Origin: Chrysomallon squamiferum
Taxonomy: Eukaryota > Mollusca > Gastropoda > Neomphalida > Peltospiridae
Assembly (NCBI GenBank): GCA_012295275.1
Contig: CM022679.1
Span: forward strand, 19,654,342-19,718,341
Direction: 5' to 3'
Length of the DNA stretch: 64,000 nt
Shown here one piece after another: positions 55,301 to 61,300 of the stretch (the stretch's first letter is position 1; each line of letters opens with the position of its first letter). The position numbers and the translations under genes are program-made. Below the pieces are notes generated by a model. The model searched no databases. It saw only the letters and a list, made by a program, of their open reading frames with translations, and was not told where the DNA came from.

Positions 55301-58300
55301 TAAATATCCAAACCGACAGGCTACGTCTGAGGTTATTATTTCAGTTGTGAGAGATTCCAGTATTCCAATGTTTGTTCCAGACTCTAGCTACACTCCACTT
55401 GTTCAGGAATCAAAGCCTCTTGGATTTATAGTTGAAAACATCACAGCAGTACATAATAAAAAGGTTTGTATCCTATGTAGACTATAAACAAATATTTCCA
55501 ATTCCAGCTATATTATATGCATTAAAGAAATATACACACTCACACTTATGATGACAGTTTAAAAAACGTAATAATAATAACAAAAATACTCTTTTATAGT
55601 GACGCAAAATGTATTTACAGTTTCAGCAAATGTCCTACAAAGACTGAGTATTTAAACATTCTCTCCTATCAGGAAGAGTAAAGATTCATTATAAAATTAA
55701 TAATACTCAAATATATAAAAATGTCTGACACATAAAAGGTTTAATACAAAATAGTATTTTTTAATTTTTATTTATTTTTTAAAATTTATTTATTTATTTG
55801 TTTCAGTAGTTAAAACAAATTCATGTTGCTCAGAAATATCTTTACAAAACCTTCCTATCTTTTTTCATCTTCTTTCTTTTTTATCTTCATGATTAGAAAT
55901 AGACAAAGAACTGTAAGTAAGTTTCAGTATGTGTGTCATTTCAGGTGACTTATTCTCTGGTGCAGTCTTCATCTGAAGTGAGGAGATTGTTTTACTTGGA
56001 TCCTGAATCTGGTCTCCTACTCATCAGACAACCACTGACATCAGCAAAATCTGACTTGTACAGTGTGAGTATTTTTAATTATTACCTTAGAGCGTCCTTA
56101 TTAAAAACATTTTGTTCACTTCTGACAAAAATCAACAAAATGTTTTCAGTTTTTTGTTGGTTTTATTATTTTCATTTCTGTTTGTTAGTATTCAACAAAG
56201 TATTTTTGTAAATACACATTATTTGGTGCAGTATTAAAAAGTATTCTGAGATGTATGTTGATTTCACTGTTTTGATTTCAGATGGTGGTCATGGCTAAAG
56301 ACAAATATGAAATCTCTGCCAATGCCACGGTGGCAGTGCGGCTGTCTCGGGAGCCAGGAGACATGACGCCAGTGTTTGACAATAAATCTTATGATGTGAA
56401 TATTGTCGTCACACATGAAGTGAACACTCCATTTATGACAGTCTCTGCTCACGACCCTGATCTGAAGGTTTTTCTTGTAGTTTTCATCAACTGCTTGAAT
56501 ATTATTATATTAATAAAAAAATTAATCTCATATGTATCAGTACATAACAGTGTTGCTGCAGAGAAAAAAGTCTGCTTTATCATTTCTTCTTTTTCATATT
56601 ATCACTGTTATTAATTATTATTATTATTATTATTATTATACAGAAAACATGTCTGTGTTAAATAAAGTATTTATTTTTTTATCACTAATTATTTAAATAT
56701 TTTAATTTAAAATGTTCTAATCTTGTATTGACTTTGTAGCAAAAACTTAAATAAATAATAGTGATAGTGAAGAAACTGACTATAAAACTACTGTTCTTTG
56801 AAAAGGGAAGGATTGAGTACAGGATAGACGGAGTGTACCCAGCCTCAGATTCCTTCAAGGTTGAAAAGACAACTGGAAGTATTATACTGACAAAAAGTCT
56901 GCTTGAAAATGAACCCCAGAGATCTCAGTACACTGTATGTGACTTATTAGTGATTTGCAATTATATTAATTTGCTCTATCTTGAAAAGAACTATTACATG
57001 AATAATTACTGTGATTTCTGTAAAATAAAGCTGCATATATTTTATTGTTTTAATAACACTTTATTCCAAAAGAAAACAAAATATAAAAGTAAAGTCCTAA
57101 CTCTGTTCCTGTAAATTCTGAACAAAATGGCTATTACATCAATTATAAATTTGTTCTTCATTATGTTATTAAAGTATTTTTTTACATAAATAACTAAATA
57201 TTGGTGAAGATATTCTATTAATAAAAATATATTCTTATTCTAAAAAACACATAACTGAGCTTTTATTTAATTTTTTAAAACAGTGTTGTTGTTTTTTTCA
57301 GTTAAATATCTTGGCATATGACACTGCCAGACCAGATGTGGTTGGTCGGACTAATGTTAATGTGCTTGTTAATTTGAATCCTCATGCTCCCGAGTTTGAG
57401 GAAAAAACTACTTACTTTAAAACCATCTTTGAAACCCAGGCAGTTAGCAGTATTGTTCTGCAACTCAATGCTACAGATGCAGATGGGGTAAGTGTTCTTA
57501 CAGACTTTCTGAAGAGATATGAGTTTACTGTATAATTTTTACTACTTCTTTTATTAAATTAAAAAGATAGGTACTTAATAAATAACCTTCAGGGTTTTAT
57601 TGAAACAGTTTTAAATTTCAGTCATTCCTATTTTTCAAAAACTGTAATTCAAATAGTTCCATTTTAGAGGGGTTTTCTTAATTATTAATAAAGCATAGTT
57701 TGTGTGTGTGTGTGTGTGTTAGTAAATTAAAACTGAAAAAATACTCTAATAGTTGTGTTGTTATTTCAGGATGACTTGCAGTTCTATATAAAGAGTGATG
57801 CAGGAGGAAGACAGGCTATGAAGTATTTTTTTCTCAGTGGCGTCACTGGAATCCTGTATGTCCACAACAACCTACAGCAGTCTGCTCCACTCTCAGCATT
57901 CAAGGTTTGTTCCTGCAATTTTTCTAATAAGTATCATTTCATTTTATTTCTAAGGTTATAATCTGTAAGAGATTGTGAAAAGAAGATGGTCTATGAAAAC
58001 TGATGTTACAAGTAATCTGTTAATTATTTTAAACATTAGCACAAACACCATAAATATAATTTTTAAGAACCTTAGGTATATCTTTAAAAATAATATAAGC
58101 TTTCTCTCAGAGAAACCTAATGTTAATATTAATTTCAAATTATAATTACTGTGTATAGTTCACATCTGAAATGAACAAGATTAGCTAATAGTTAGTTGAG
58201 TTATGTCTGGTTAATATCAGATATGATGGGGATCCACTATCAACTATATCAGATTTAAAAAATTACAGTTGAAATGATGAAGATCCACTATAAACTAGTT

Positions 58301-61300
58301 TAGTTGTGTGTAGTTCATAGCTGGGTTGAGTAAGATACACGTAAACTAGTTGGGTTAGGTGTAGTTCACAGCTGAAATGATGAAGATGCACTGGAAACTA
58401 GTTGAGTTAGGTGTAGTTCTCAGGTAAGGTGATAAAGATCCACTGTAAACTAGTTAAGTTAGGTATAGCTTATAGCTGAAATGAGGGAGATTAATTCAGA
58501 ATTAATTAACTTTCTGAACAGTTCACAGTTGAAGTGAAAGATAATGGCACACCTCCACTAAGCAGTGTGACAGAGGTTGTGGTGTCTGTACAGCGAGACC
58601 AAGGCCCTCCCCATTTCCCTCAGCAGCTCTACACAGCAAGCGTCCCAGAAAACACCAGAGTGGACAGCATCACTCCCTTCATTTCTGTCCATGCCATCGA
58701 CGGAGACCTGCAGGTGAGGCCTCTCAGTTAACCACTGTTACTTACTGGGTGCAGATTTAGATGTCAGTATCTGTTTTTAAACTTATATATTTTATCATTA
58801 AACACTGCTTTACACACTGATGGAGATTATGTAAGATTCTGAGAGCCAAGGTTTAAGTCAATTTTAAAAAGTCTGTTTAATAAAACAAACATTTTATTTT
58901 TATTTGCACATCATTAGTGAAAATAAAAAATTAAGAGATGCTTATCAATCACTGCTTTTTTCAGAATAATATAATATTTCCAAAAATAAAATAAAACTTG
59001 TACATATTTTCTTAATGAGATTCTGTGTTGTCTAATTAATTATGATAATAGTAATTTTTCCCAAAATGCTAAATTATCTAAGGGTTCTGGTTATTTCAAT
59101 TTTAGTGAAGCCCACTTTAAGTTTAGTGAAATATAATTAAAATAATATTTTTAAAACTGTTTTACAGGGTAGTCTCAAGTACAAAATAACTGGAGATGGA
59201 AAGGCTCTTGCTTTCTTCAGAATTGATGAGAATACAGGAGACATCTTTGTCAAAAATTCCTTGACACTGACAGCAGATTCAAAGATTGAGGTAAAATATT
59301 GCAGTTTTATTAAATTATTATTATGGTCTCAAAGTAAATATTTTAAGATATCTATTATGCAATTCTTTTCTTAACTTAAAGAGATTATATTTTAAAATTA
59401 TTATCTAATAAAAACACATATAATAAATATTATTTTTATTATTGTCTTTAGACGTTCAGTAAATAAAACTTCATTTTTGATAATATAAAATATTATTATT
59501 CTGTTTTATTTTCAGATTGAAGTGGCAGCCTTTGATGATGTATATCCAGATGTACTTAGTCAAGTATTAGTGCAAGTTAATATAATACACAATCCAAACA
59601 CACCTACATTTGTCAGAGAGTCCTACACAGCCAGTGTCTATGAGTTTGCCTCTCCTGGAACTAAAGTCATCACAGTACGAGCTAAAGATGATGATGGGGT
59701 TAGTGATATTTTCTTTTTCTCTGCAGACAATTTAAAACAAATACACTCTGCTAAATAAAGTATAATTAGAAATTATTTCATATTTATTTTGTGCTTTAAA
59801 TATTTATTTTTTTATTATTTATTTTTGGAATAAATATTAAATAAAAAAATTTAATGGTGCAGAAAATTTAATAAACTTTATGACTTCTTAAGATGAAGTA
59901 GATGGAAAATATGTTATTTTTTTATTTTATGTAAATGTACTTATAATATGAACATATTGGAAAAGAAAATGGGGTACACATGGTAACTTGTTTAGACTCA
60001 TTATATTCTAAACTTATTACAGATTTATATTCCATTAATACTAATAAATGTTTTGTTTGAGCAGGATGAAATGTGGTACAGGATTCTCTCAAGCACAGAA
60101 GTGACAAAGTATTTTTTCATAGATGACACGTCAGGAATAATTTACACTAAGCTGTCACTGCACCACAGCATAGAGGACCACTACACAGTACGATTTCATT
60201 CACCTAACTGATTTCACATCCTTTTATAAAACTGCATTCTTTATATAATTCCAGAATTAAAAAATACTTTTTCTAAGTTTATTACCTTTCCCAGGAAAAT
60301 GTGCTTAAGTATTAAAACAAGAAAAGAAGATTGTTTTCTTAAAAACTGAATTATTGTTTGTTCGTATGCTCTTATTTTTCTTAATATTTATTTTCAATAA
60401 AAAAAATAAAACAAAAATTGCATATTTAATTCCTTAAGTTCAGTGTTGGTTTAGATCACAACTTTTCTGTTTAAATTATGACACAATGGTTATGTTTGTA
60501 AATAATTGCACTTATAACTTGTGAAAATATGATCTGGTTAGTGATTTTGCATTGTTGTAATTATTTACCTTTATAAACATATTAAAGTTATTTTACTTAT
60601 AAGAGCTTTTTAATATGCATCTTTGTTAAAAAACATTAAATGTACTAAGTTTGTTACCAGATTCGGCTTGAAGCTTCTGACAGAAGGAAACCTCCAAAGT
60701 CAGGTTTAGCTGTTCTGCACATCTCAGTGACCAGGGACAAGCCTCCAGTGTTTGTTGCCACACCATACTTAGTTACAGTTCATGAAAAAGATCAGATTCA
60801 CAAGTCAGTTTTCACTGTACAAGCATCCGATGAAGACCTGAAGGTAAGTCATGTCACTGTGAAAAGTCAACAAATGCTGCTACTCTTTGTAAAAGTTAAA
60901 ATTTATACTGTTTAAAAATTAATTTATCAATCACTGATTTTATCAAAAGTAAAGAATAAGAAATCTTCTGTTTTGTGATCAGGGGTCACTACAGTATGAA
61001 GTTGTAGGTGACACTCCAGCTCCAAGTTTCTTCACAGTAAACTCATCATCTGGTGTTGTGTCCGTGAGAGTGGATCTAGTGAACTGCAGGAGTAGGACAT
61101 ACACAGTAAGTAACTTTATGTCTTCAGTACATCAGCTTCTGGCATCAGGTTCAAGACAAATATACTTGAAACATTTAATTTTACATGGTAATAATAGTAA
61201 ATGATTTATATAATCATACACCACCTTTGGTTTAAAGGCAAATCTTTGTTATAATAAAATAGAATGTTATTCTTTGTCATGTCTTCTGCAGTATGTTATT

